NCBI GenBank assembly: GCA_037447655.1
Contig: JBBHKE010001528.1
Coordinates: 1 to 18,521, forward strand
Length of the DNA stretch: 18,521 nt
DNA from: Zygnema cylindricum
Taxonomy: Eukaryota > Streptophyta > Zygnematophyceae > Zygnematales > Zygnemataceae
Reading direction: 5' to 3'
Shown one piece after another: positions 1 through 8,474 of this stretch. The notes below the pieces were generated by a model. The model ran no database searches. It was not told the DNA's origin and saw only the letters and a list, made by a program, of their open reading frames with translations. Both the position numbers and the translations under genes were made by a program. Position 1 is the first letter of the stretch. Each line of letters begins with the position of its first letter.

Positions 1-828
1 CGTACTCCAGAATCCAGGAGGATTGTTAGTGGCTGGAAGGTCAAGACCTAAATAGGAAGAGCTGTAAATAGTTTTTGGCTTTATCTGATAGTCTTCTTCC
101 ACCCTCACCACTCCGGTCATTCCTGGAGAAAAAAAAATTAATCAAGACAGATGAAGGGGAAAAGAGTAAAATCTACAAAATTTAGTGCGGAAAAGACTGG
201 ATTTTAAGTCGTGTAAACATAAAAGGGTTCGATTTTATAATGGTTTCGAATTGGAATTCAATTTCTTTTTCAATTTTAATTTCACCTTCGTTTTAACAAA
301 ATAAATCCATAAAAAGAAAGCAGTTAAAAAGAGAACAAAAGAACAAAACATCGTGCAACAAAAACATGATAAAACGCAAAAAAGTAAAATATATGGCATT
401 GAATACTCCAAGGATCTTCATTGACAAACATTCAAAAAACAATTTTGGAAATTTCCAAAAATTTCCTAGTCCGAATTATCTTTTCTTTTTCAAAATAAAA
501 AAAAAAAAAAATCTAGACCGTTAAACTAAACATCAATCGTAACTTCCCACTACAGGAAAAATCTTGTAAATCCGAATTCCATTTTAGGTACGAGATCCTT
601 CCAAAAATTCGCATCTTCTAATTTTCCTTAAAAAAAATTTTAAGTATGTTGTATTCTTCCTTCCAATGTCTAGACTTTGGATCTCATTTTTTCTTATTCT
701 ATGGGATCCTTCAATAAAAACCCTAAAAAGAGGAGGAAATCCTCCCACCTTTCAAAGCCTTCACTTGCTGTGTGGAAAGTTTGGCGGCGAATCCATTTAT
801 AGCGTGGTCATAGCGGTGTAGTACGGCA
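1..828 (-). CDS. Subtilisin-like protease (subtilase), inhibitor_I9 prodomain, partial
   Basis: Two exons are read on the minus strand. Exon 1 (about 828-749) contains YDHAINGFAAKLS, the hallmark of the plant subtilase prodomain (usual form ALNGFAAKLT). It ends at a donor AAAG^gtggga in phase 1. The intron (748-123) ends in a poly-T tract and ctccag. Exon 2 (122-1) then reads GVVRVEEDYQIKPKTIYSS, matching the family pattern GVVSVxxDxxxKxxTTxSxxFLGL, and stays open to the window edge at PPGFWST. The phases fit across the junction. The family makes secreted serine proteases whose I9 prodomain folds and inhibits the enzyme until cleaved. The catalytic D, H and S domains would lie beyond base 1. 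The signal peptide and first prodomain strand were not found in the A/T-rich DNA upstream. The 5' edge of exon 1 is uncertain because the acceptor lies in CA-repeat DNA. Whether the gene is intact cannot be told. Confidence 0.72.
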
Positions 829-858
829 CTTGTGTGTCTGTGTGTCTGTGTGTATGTG
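829..858. repeat. (GT)n-type microsatellite
   Basis: A TGTGTGTCTGTG-like dinucleotide run. Read on the minus strand it is a CA/CAG run at the presumed 3' splice site of the first recognised subtilase exon. It offers several alternative AG acceptors and makes the exact exon edge ambiguous. Confidence 0.8.
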
Positions 859-1303
859 TATATTTAAAAAAAAAAAAAAAGGTTTCAAAAAGACTGAAAA
901 TTTGAGAAAAAAATATTAAAATAAAAGTAGTCCACAATAATTCTGAACACATCATTTTTCTGAGCTGCAAATTTTCTTTCCGACAAGAAATAAATAACAA
1001 ACAAATAAACAACTGAACAACTATACAAACAAACAAATAAATGAATGAATGAATAAAATACAAATAAAATAACAATGAAGTACCAGTAAATCATAAACAA
1101 ATAAATGAATGAAAAAACAAATAAACAAATAAACATATAACAAACGAAGAAACAACATATAACAAACAAACAAAAAAATAAACATATAAGAAGTGGATAA
1201 ACAAATAAACATACAATAAACGAGCAAATAAATACATAAACATATAAAAACAAATAAATAAACATGTATAAATAAATAAACATAAATAAAAAAAAAAGTA
1301 TAC
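859..1303. repeat. A-rich low-complexity intergenic or intronic DNA
   Basis: From about 985 to 1290 the plus strand is dominated by short AAAC, AAAT and AATG units, with poly-A runs at 865-880 and 1290-1297. Long open frames seen here on the minus strand consist almost wholly of F, Y, I, L, C and V encoded by these repeats and are not genes. One small block near 959-915 (minus) reads NDVFRIIVDYF after a tgcagctcag acceptor and could be a further exon of the ATPase-like gene, but no donor fits it. Confidence 0.7.
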
Positions 1304-2312
1304 CTCTTGGGGGCTGAAAACATGGGGGACAATATACAAAGCAGCTTCTTCCGAACTCCATCCGAAAACCTTCACAAAAAAAAAAAAAAAAAACACCATA
1401 TTCAAAAATATTGCTTAATACAAAGATACATATACATCAACAGTTAAGGCAAAATATTCGCTATAAAACACGGACTACATTCCTCCAAACTGATAAAAAA
1501 TTACCTGAACCTAGTAATGAAAAAAAAAAAAAAACTAAACAAACCAAAAATAAACAAAAAAAACAAAAAAAGAAAGATTCAATTACAAAGTGAACTGGTA
1601 TTAGTAATATTAATTATGAATCATATTAATTTTTAGTTAAAAATATATATATATATATATATAACAATGGGAATGTTTTAGAAGTACTTTTTCTAATTCC
1701 GACTGATGTGCACGATTTTCAACCACTAAAAAAATAGAATTAAAAAAAAAAAAAATGACAACGAAGGATGTTATTAACACTAAAAAAATTCCAGGCAAAC
1801 ATTTTTATCGAAATAATTCAAATCTAGAATAGATTTTGTTCTGAAAAAAATAAAAAAATACCTCATAAGTGTCAAACATTTCCTTTGTTCCCATATCAAG
1901 ATGGATTTCTTCCGAATAATAACTGAATTTCAAAACCCCCAAGAAAAGAAAAAACAATACATACATATATGTATAAATGAAAAGTGGGAAAAAAAAGAAG
2001 AAATAAAATTTGATAAAATAACTGTCCTTCAACCTTTACTTTTTCAGCTTTTTCACGAGAGCCCTCCATCTATGCAAAACATACTCCGGAAAATACCCAT
2101 TACCTCTCTCCTCCCCCTTTCTCTCCCACCCTCTCTCTCCCTCCCACCTGTCAGAAGTGACAAAAATGACAGGAATTCCCGTCTCATTTGCCGCAAACTC
2201 CAATAGTTTCAAAATGAACGAATCATGGAACTCCTCTCCCGTACAGTTTTCAATAAAAGACGACGGAGCTTTCCGTAATACATCGATGGATCCAATAATA
2301 AGTTTTGGCTGC
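1304..2312 (-). CDS. Three exon-like blocks, possible P-loop ATPase-type protein, partial
   Basis: Minus strand. Block 1 (about 2312-2040) includes PKLIIGSIDVLRKAPSS and ETGIPVIFVTSDR, and ends AAAAA^gtaaag in phase 2. Block 2 (1922-1862) follows ttcag, supplies the missing base, reads YYSEEIHLDMGTKEMFDTYE and ends GAG^gtattt. Block 3 (1369-1304) follows poly-T and gtgaag, reads VFGWSSEEAALYIVPHVF and ends GAG^gtatac. The splice phases agree through all three blocks. The hydrophobic strand ending in TSD and the later FGWSSEEA motif resemble the middle and C-terminal parts of archaeal-type/STAND P-loop ATPases. That assignment is from memory of motif style and is tentative. No P-loop (GxxxxGKT) exon was found upstream. 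A GA-rich stretch (2146-2106) stays in frame and adds a charged run rich in E, R, G and W. The gene lies upstream of, and on the same strand as, the subtilase exons. It could be a pseudogene or a real gene with distant 5' exons. Confidence 0.42.
1643..1663. repeat. (AT)n microsatellite
   Basis: An uninterrupted AT dinucleotide run of about 21 bases, inside the inferred intron between 1369 and 1862 of the minus-strand ATPase-like gene. The intron otherwise contains only A-rich sequence. Confidence 0.85.
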
Positions 2313-2325
2313 CTTCCCGAATTAA

Positions 2326-2427
2326 AAAAAAAAAATTAAAAAAAAAAAAAAAAAAAAAAAGGGAAGAAAGGAAAGAGAAAAAAAAAAAAAAGAAAAAAGA
2401 AGAAAAAAAAAAAAAAAAAAAAAAAAC

Positions 2428-2459
<32 letters not shown>

Positions 2460-2460
2460 G
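2326..2460. repeat. Poly-A rich tract
   Basis: About 135 bases of nearly pure A with scattered G and C on the plus strand. On the minus strand it is poly-T immediately before the acceptor of the first ATPase-like block, which fits an intron end or an old poly-A tail. The minus-strand open frame across it is almost all phenylalanine and is not coding. Confidence 0.85.
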
Positions 2461-3294
2461 GGTCATTTAGTTTAGCTTTCTACTTTTTTATATAATAGCG
2501 AATAAAAAAAGTTAGAAAAATAGTTCAAAAAAAAGTTCGACTATATGAAAAAAAACTATATCGGGTACAATATGGGAATGTGTATAAATATATACAATAT
2601 GGGAATATGTGTTAGATGTATAAATTACCATTAATTTTTGTTGGCGTTAGGTCCTTGAACCTAAAATAGAATTAATAACAGTACCTAAAATAGAGTTAAT
2701 AACAGTACCTAAAATAGAGTTAATAACAGCATTTTATACCTTACACTACACCTTGAATCGTTATTAGCCTTATGTACGCTATATCGGCACCCCAAAATTT
2801 TGACATTGATACCTTAAATAGAATAAATTACACTATTTAAGGACGTGGACCATAACCTGCCACGTCTCCTGGCACTAAATTAGAATGAATGACACTAATT
2901 AATACTTGACACTAATAATTTCTATATCTAATAACGATTCACGGTGTACTGAACGGCACTGGATACCGTGTACTTCTACAAAAATCTTTCTTTTTCCTTA
3001 TTTTATTTAACAATTCGTGGTCAGAAAATGATTGAAACGTGGAATGTTTGGAAAGAGCAAGAGACTATGCGAAATATAAGATTCTGCCACGTCACCTTAG
3101 GTATGATCTGACATTTTCCGTACACGTTTCTGAGAAGCCTCCACCGCACATTTTGAAGATTTGAAAGGATCTTTGCGGAAGGAGATCGCGGTACTGGCGG
3201 GATTCGACACCGATGAATCTTACTATTTCGGGGGGATTTAGTTCGAAAGGCAGCCGACAAAACAGAGATTTCAAACTTATACCGTACATAGCTG
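2461..3294. other. No supported gene; A/T-rich DNA and an unassigned GC-richer block
   Basis: Bases 2461-2658 and 2731-3000 are A/T-rich with scattered motifs related to the neighbouring 24-bp unit (for example cttaaatagaataaatt near 2812 and ctaaattagaatgaat near 2874). Bases 3020-3290 are clearly richer in G and C. Two overlapping minus-strand frames of 96 and 65 codons are open there, but I recognise no domain in either and see no splice or start context. The block could be an old transposon remnant. Confidence 0.5.
2659..2730. repeat. 24-bp tandem repeat, three copies
   Basis: Units start at 2659, 2683 and 2707 with consensus acctaaaatagaRttaataa followed by cagt. Copies 2 and 3 differ only at the last base. 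Copy 1 has one further substitution (A for G). Looser relatives continue to about 2910, so the array may have been longer. Confidence 0.9.
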
Positions 3295-3297
3295 TTA

Positions 3298-3408
3298 GGG
3301 CAAGTTTTCATGTGCTTGTAACTTTGTAAACTTACAAAGTATTTCAGCGCAGATTCTCCCTACACAGTTTTCAGGTCTCCCCTAAAAAAACCTATACCCT
3401 AAAAAAAC
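3298..3408. mobile_element. Terminal fragment of a TWA-target-site DNA transposon
   Basis: Begins TTA followed by GGGCAAGTTTTCATGTGCTTG. This resembles the end of the element at 5636 (TAA, GGGTGCGTCTCCATGTACTTG). The similarity continues inward: both have an ACTT stretch, then TTTnAGCGCAGAT about 40 bases in (near 3345 and 5680). The fragment runs up to the hAT-like insertion. No matching opposite end was found beyond 4972, so it seems truncated or deleted there. Confidence 0.5.
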
Positions 3409-3691
3409 CTAAAAACTAGTGTTGGGTATCGGGTAATTTCATATCGCAATAACTTCGATACTCAATATATCAAATATCGATCGAGCAGAATTCTCGATAT
3501 ATCGTACCGAGACCAACATAAATTATCGCGATATATATCGCAATATATAGTATTTTATAAATTTAATATTTTATATAATATGTTATTTTAGTCATAAAGA
3601 CAAATTGTCTGATACGCGACGTACGACGTGATTTGCGTTCCGTGACTTAAAGGTAGACGCCGCAAAATGTAACCGACAAAAAAAATACTAA

Positions 3692-4393
3692 GGCATGTTC
3701 TCCATTAGGCGGTCCCAGTAAACATGCGGATACGTCTATTTCTAGTGTTTACTGGCACGGCGTTCCATTATGTCGTGCCAGTAGACATCATTTCTCAATT
3801 ATGATTGGCGCCACGTAGGTTAGTTTTCAAATTCTTAAAATCTAGAAATATTCTTCAAGCTGAAAATTTGTACGTAATATTTGTACAGGTGGAGGTAGTT
3901 AATGACTCGTACGATAATTTTGCGACCAGATTTTAATTTTGAAATTGAAAATCAAAATTTCGGAACAGAATGTCAAAAAGGCGCCGCAAACTTTTAAGGT
4001 CAGCGGATGTCAGAAGGAGTGTGTGAAGATATTTCGGTCAACCTTCATACACCGTGGCGGAAGGCAAATGGCGTGTACGACGTGTTCGATTCACATTGCC
4101 TGTTCGTGGTGGATTGTTTTTCTAATTTTCACGTGTACCAATGGTACGCGACCAGTGTGAAGAAACTCTCCTCCCGAGGAGAGTCTCTTCTCACTGGACG
4201 ATGTGCGTGATTCCTTCGCGAATCTAAAAAAGTGAAAAATCCAAGGGTCGACATTTACGCCTATAATATTGGAGACATCCAGTAGACATGTTTCGTCATA
4301 TTTCGTTTGACAAAAAAAAAATGGTACGAATCTGTACGAAATCGTACGGCGTCCAGTAAACAACCCCACTTTTCCTCTAATGGAAGTTCACCC
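3692..4393. mobile_element. Nested TAA-flanked element inside the hAT-like transposon
   Basis: Flanked by TAA at 3689-3691 and 4394-4396. The left end starts GGCATGTTCTCCATTAG. The right end, reverse complemented, starts GGGTGAACTTCCATTAG. The ends share the GG start and TYCCATTAG and resemble the 5636-6413 element. The interior repeats the word CCAGTARAC in both orientations (near 3714, 3749, 3778, 4279 and 4352) and contains two strong hairpins. No transposase frame is visible. The ends are imperfect, so the boundaries are probable rather than certain. TWA duplications suggest PIF/Harbinger affinity. Confidence 0.5.
4152..4197. repeat. Near-perfect 46-bp palindrome
   Basis: Arms of 22 bases (4152-4173 and 4176-4197) around a CC centre, with two mismatched pairs. 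The core is CTCTCCTCCCGAGGAGAG. It lies inside the nested TAA-flanked element. A weaker hairpin at about 3749-3788 uses arms around ACTGGCACG/CGTGCCAGT. Confidence 0.85.
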
Positions 4394-4972
4394 TAATACA
4401 ATAATTCATTTAGTTACTTATTTGGGGTATGGTTCCATTAAGAGGTCTGTGTAATAGTACAGACATCAAATTTTTTGTATTACAGAGGCCTCGGTTACAT
4501 CACGTATCGTCTGTAAACAAGTTTTTACATACGTGTTTTAATATGAGTGGTTCCTTGTAAGTTGATGATCAAATCTGTAAAATCCTCAAAGATTTTAAAC
4601 CGAGCATTTTCATATGGAAATCCGTACGTGTGTATTACGTACGTGTACTTAGCAAGTGTACAGCGTCAATGTACCTCAAAGATCTCCTTCACTCTGCTGA
4701 CTTTCAAGAAAAAAATGTACTTCTTTTCGGCAAAGATTTTACGTTCACCTTGTCCAAAGGCACGTGACTTTGGAGACCTATGAAGAATTTCATTTTATCT
4801 TTTTTTAATGCCTCGATATATTGACGATACCAAACATTGGCGATATATTGGCGATATATCGCGATATTTTGTTTTTCGATATATCGAGGAGATATATGGA
4901 TTATCGGGCACGTGAAATTCGAAAATATCGAATATCGACAAACGGTCCTCGATACCCAACACTACTAAAAAA

Positions 4973-5460
4973 CCAAAAAAACCATAAAATACTCTGTCTT
5001 TACATATTATAGCCCTCTAGTTGAATTTATTACTCTTGCGATTCTTTTGCATATGATACAATAACTTCGATTGTGTTTTGTTTTTAGTGGAAAATCGCGT
5101 CATTGTTCACTCAAACCGACAGCTTTCGTCAACTAAACCACCGACAAACAGACAGCTGACAAGCTCCACAAGTCAAACTTCCGACAAGCCACGCTGCCTT
5201 GTGACGCACTTATCGTGACTCCTTGAAGCCTTTGCGTACACTCGACAATCTTGCTGCTGCAAACACTTGGCTAGCTGCATGCGAGTCTGGATAATCGCCT
5301 ATTTGTCGTTTGTGTTCCCACGCGTCTAGCCCGAAATAAGATCACATTCACATTCGGGCAAACACATTTGCCGTCTCCGAATCTTCCAGAAGTTGTTGGC
5401 CAGCTTGGCTAGCTGCATTACGTCACAGTACGGACTCTACACAGTGCATCGCTATTAGCG
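4973..5460. other. No supported gene
   Basis: Mixed-composition DNA. After ttgtttttag at about 5087 one plus-strand frame stays open for roughly 45 codons and is rich in S, T and R, but it has no start, donor or recognisable motif. The 15-base word CTTGGCTAGCTGCAT occurs twice (near 5265 and 5404). No transposon end matching the 3298 fragment was seen. Confidence 0.5.
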
Positions 5461-5464
5461 TTAA

Positions 5465-5631
5465 CATATTTTTTACCACATAAAACATATTTTCTCTGTA
5501 CACACTTGTCTGATTATTAGATGGAGACTATCAATCGGAAGGTCATAATCTTGCCTTTCACTTGCAACCGTCAAATTCACAATCGGACAATTGTGTACGG
5601 AGAAATATGTTTTAAGTGGCAAAAAAAAACA
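5465..5631. mobile_element. Miniature inverted-repeat element flanked by TTAA, 167 bp
   Basis: Inverted arms of about 45 bases (5471-5515 and 5581-5625) share CCACWTAAAACATAT and GTACACAMTTGTCYGATT and pair along almost their whole length with several mismatches. TTAA lies immediately outside at 5461-5464 and 5632-5635, the target site typical of piggyBac-type elements. It has no coding capacity. Confidence 0.7.
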
Positions 5632-5635
5632 TTAA

Positions 5636-6413
5636 GGGTGCGTCTCCATGTACTTGAAACTTAGAGAATTTACTTTGTTTTTTAGCGCAGATCCGGCAGA
5701 CCCGGATTTTAGATGTCCTTATGTGGAACAACAAAACTGATACTTAAAGGTGTAACGATTGTATACGTTAACAATACTCGTGACGGCTGTTAACATCTAC
5801 AAAATGTGATGACGTTAATTATTTTTTGTAACTGCTTGTGATGTCTTATGAGTTTTTGTGACGTTGTAGACGTACCGCTTTCCAGACTATATCGTTTCAT
5901 GGTTGAAAAAGATGCATTTTGCCTTTGCGTCGCCTATCTGCTCGATGTGAAATGGCATTGGAATCTTGAGACCCCTGGCGAAATAAATTCGTACCCTGTG
6001 CAAACGCACAAAACTTAACAAATTGTGTACATTGCCTCGTCACACCTGAATGCAAACCGACAAAATATAACGAATAGTGTACCTTTTGCCGTCAATTGAA
6101 TTCGTTTAAAATTTTTGTGAATTTTTTTACACGTGTTAAACCGTGTTCGTATTTGTTTTTCGAAAATACTTTGTTTTAAAACACGTAGTCCCTGATTTTT
6201 AAAGAAAAGTTTGAAGATGACGTGTTTTGACATGGTTGTGAGTCGAAAAACAGAAGACGACAACATGTCGTACATCCTAAATTCGATGATGACGCAAAAT
6301 GTACTGTTCCTTTTTATATTTTATTATACCGTTGAAGCTTACGCGGTACAACTCTAATTTTTACAAGAAAATGACAAAAAAAAACCCTTACTTAGGCACA
6401 TGGAGATGCACCC
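5636..6413. mobile_element. Non-autonomous TAA-flanked DNA transposon, 778 bp
   Basis: The left end GGGTGCGTCTCCATGTACTT and the reverse complement of the right end, GGGTGCATCTCCATGTGCCT, match at 16 of 20 positions. TAA flanks both sides (5633-5635 and 6414-6416). Three-base TWA duplications and GGG-starting ends suggest the PIF/Harbinger group. Short open frames inside (for example minus strand 6275-6015) have no transposase or Myb-like motif. The left TAA is part of the TTAA bordering the miniature element at 5465-5631, so one element landed at the edge of the other. Confidence 0.68.
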
Positions 6414-6689
6414 TAACCCTAATAGCGATACATGCTGTAAATAGCTGGCCAAGTGGCCATCCGTGTAGAAATCAAAGGTTCTTTTAGTATTTTCTAGATT
6501 AAAACTTGTAAAAGATAAAATGTAGAAAAAAAGCAGAGGCAGTCTGCCTCTAACTCCTTTCTTCAACTCCCACACTTATCGCAGTCACTGAAAGTTGGAG
6601 ATGGAGCTAGAGCCATGCTTGCCTATGTTATCGAGAGGAAAACATGCAGTAGTTTGGTAGATATACTACAAAGGAACTTGACAGACTGA

Positions 6690-6757
6690 AGATTTGATCT
6701 TGGTACCTACCATGCGTCAAAGTTGCTGGTAGTCGGTAGCTTTATCCCATTAGTCTA
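6690..6757 (-). other. tRNA-like segment in the LTR of element A
   Basis: Reading the minus strand, AGACTAATGGGATAAAGC (A-box-like) is followed by a B-box-like AGATCAAATCT some 40 bases later. It sits at the same LTR position and antisense orientation as the clearer copies at 9470-9536 and 16183-16249. It is too degenerate to be a tRNA gene. Confidence 0.45.
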
Positions 6758-6849
6758 AGACCAGTGCTAATTGCTATAAGATTTGACAGATATATAAATG
6801 TTAACATTAAGACTAATTGATTTAACAAAATATTAAGACATAGATAGAG

Positions 6850-7772
6850 TTTTGCAATTCTGTGTCCTCCATTGGACTACAGAATTTAGGAAGCCTCTAG
6901 ATAGTTATTATCTAACCCACTTTCAATGGCGACCACTACTACCCAAGCAGACAAGCAGACAATTTGACTACACCCCTATGCAGCGTGGACTCCCCTGAGT
7001 CCGTAGGAAAAAGAATCTCTGAAAACCCCCAACTAGGCGATAGGTTATGGGGTGGCAAAGATGCCTATTTTATACAAACCCTCAAGGGGAGAGGTGACTG
7101 TAAAAACACGAAGTCCTGATTCCCTCTAATAACTCCTATCTACTGAAGTACGGACCAATTATATTGCTGTACTGTAACAAAAAGTACTACTGCGGGTGTA
7201 CCTTTTGTACGACAAATGTACGACAAGGCTATTACGTGGACGCGTGCCCTCTTTTTACTCGTCCATAGGTTCCTCAGAATTCCCGCGACCAAATGTGATC
7301 TCTCCACTTCGCGCCAAGTCATGCCATGTCACAAAAAGCCAAAATGACCACTCCGGGATTTCATCGATGATGTGCGCCGTTGGATATGAACCGAAATGGA
7401 ATCTCAGCCGTTATAAATACTTGCGCAATATTCGTTTCGCTGTCGAAACAAAATGCGTGGTATCCGTTTCGAAATAGTATCGTACTTCGTACTTTACAAA
7501 ACTGTATCTATGCACGCCGTATACAGTTTCAGTTAAATAAATTCGTTCACTCTTACATAAATATATATGTATTATACCCTATAGCATTTAGCATTGGTCC
7601 TAGTCTAATAAGATAAAGCTGACCGCTACCGGCCAACTTGACGGACGGCACGTACCGAGATCAAGTCCAGGGTCCGTCACGTTTCTTTTTAGTAACCTAC
7701 TAAAAATAACTGCATGTTGAACTAAGGCAGCCATGGTTCAACCACCCTCTCTATCCTTCAGTGACTACAACA
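6850..7772 (-). mobile_element. Inverted copia LTR plus leader (copy Z) nested in the LTR of A
   Basis: On the minus strand it starts TGTTGTAGTCACTG at 7772. It then carries ACCATGGCTGCC, the tRNA-like block, TTATAACGGCTGAGATTCC, AGAGATTCTTTTTCC and GGACTCAGGGGAGTC, in the same order as the 16039-16840 LTR. It ends near 6924. The leader follows (TAGAGGCTTC ... CAATGGAGGACACAGAATT) and homology stops at about 6850, just before the gag start. Blocks within it are inverted relative to the flanking A LTR (for example 7190-7475 against 7905-8215), giving arms of roughly 300 bases. It is an LTR with a truncated leader, not a complete element. Confidence 0.62.
7601..7670 (+). other. tRNA-like segment in inverted LTR copy Z
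   Basis: TAGTCTAATAAGATAAAGC is followed by GAGATCAAGTCC, resembling A- and B-boxes about 45 bases apart. It is the homologue of the segment at 6690-6757 in opposite orientation, hence again antisense to its own LTR. Confidence 0.45.
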
Positions 7773-8474
7773 AGTATGGGGGCTAGAGAGAGGAGGTGGA
7801 GGTAGGCTGTCCGTCCTTTTCTTTTTCCTTTTATACTAACATATTTATACCTAGAAAATACTCTAGAAATCTATTAATTTCAACAAGTTTGTATTGTACG
7901 GGTTACATAATCTCTCGAAACGGATATCGAGCATTTGCTTCAAGTGTGAAACGTATACCGCGCAATTATTTATGACGGTTAAGATTAGAAAACCGATTGA
8001 AATTGGACACTCGAGGTAAGCGTCGAGATTGCGCAATACGCGCTTTGGCGGTTAATGGTCGAAGACACATCGGATACCACGTGGCACGATATCACTAAAT
8101 GGCGACATCTCCAAAGAATATAAAAACAAATCCGAATGTGACACATGTTCGCGAAATGGCCATGTCGTACAAAGGCCGTATATAAAGTACACCAGCACCT
8201 GTACCTTTTTGTACGACACACTATTAAGATTGGTGCCGTACGTCAGCTCATAGAGTTTTAGAGAGAGATGGAACTTGGAAAAATTCAGTAGGTAGCCCCC
8301 TCTTTCCCAGAGAGCTCCTGTTCAAAAGGTCAACTTTGACCCTTCATAACTTACTGCTCAAGGGAGCAAATTTAGAGATTTTTTTTTCTATCGACTCACG
8401 TGAGTCTTCTTTCACATGGGTAGAGGTGGCCAAAGTTATTTTTTTCCAAGGTGTTAGTTATTCTTGCTGAAACA

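Larger units (their letters stand above)
3417..4964. mobile_element. Non-autonomous hAT-like DNA transposon, 1548 bp
   Basis: Perfect 15-bp inverted ends: TAGTGTTGGGTATCG at 3417 and its reverse complement ending at 4964. The element is flanked by CTAAAAAC (3409-3416) and CTAAAAAA (4965-4972), an 8-bp target duplication with one mismatch, the usual length for hAT transposons. Some 130-150 bp inside each end is packed with TATCG/CGATA words, including CGATATATCG several times. Such subterminal arrays bind transposase in known hAT elements; here that role is inferred. No transposase frame exists inside, so mobility would depend on a protein encoded elsewhere. The interior carries a nested TAA-flanked element (3692-4393). 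Confidence 0.82.
6577..8474 (+). mobile_element. Diverged copia LTR of element A, interrupted by an inverted copy
   Basis: Two plus-strand segments match the well-defined LTR at 16039-16840 in order. Segment 6577-6849 includes GCAGTCACTGAAAG, the tRNA-like block and AGATATATAAATGTTAAC. Segment about 7773-8474 includes CCACGTGGCACG, CATGTCGTACAA, CTGTACCTTTTTGTAC, CATAACTTACTGCTCAAG and GGAGCAAATTTAGAGATT. The middle is displaced by the inverted copy Z. This is an older relative of the B LTRs, recognisable in blocks only. It is the 5' LTR of A because a copia leader and gag follow. Both outer edges are approximate. Confidence 0.6.

Noticed and set aside
797-1405. Long minus-strand open frames of 92-158 codons
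   Set aside because: They are made of F, Y, I, L, C and V from AAAC/AAAT repeats, overlap each other in all frames and lack domains. Only the short splice-bounded blocks inside are protein-like.
2209-2466. Minus-strand 85-codon frame
   Set aside because: Its N-terminal half is poly-A read as poly-Phe, and its C-terminal half is a wrong-frame reading of the ATPase-like exon.
3021-3311. A minus-strand gene of 96 or 65 codons
   Set aside because: Two overlapping frames are open over the same GC-richer block, neither with a recognisable motif, and the 5' end of the longer one runs into a transposon terminus.
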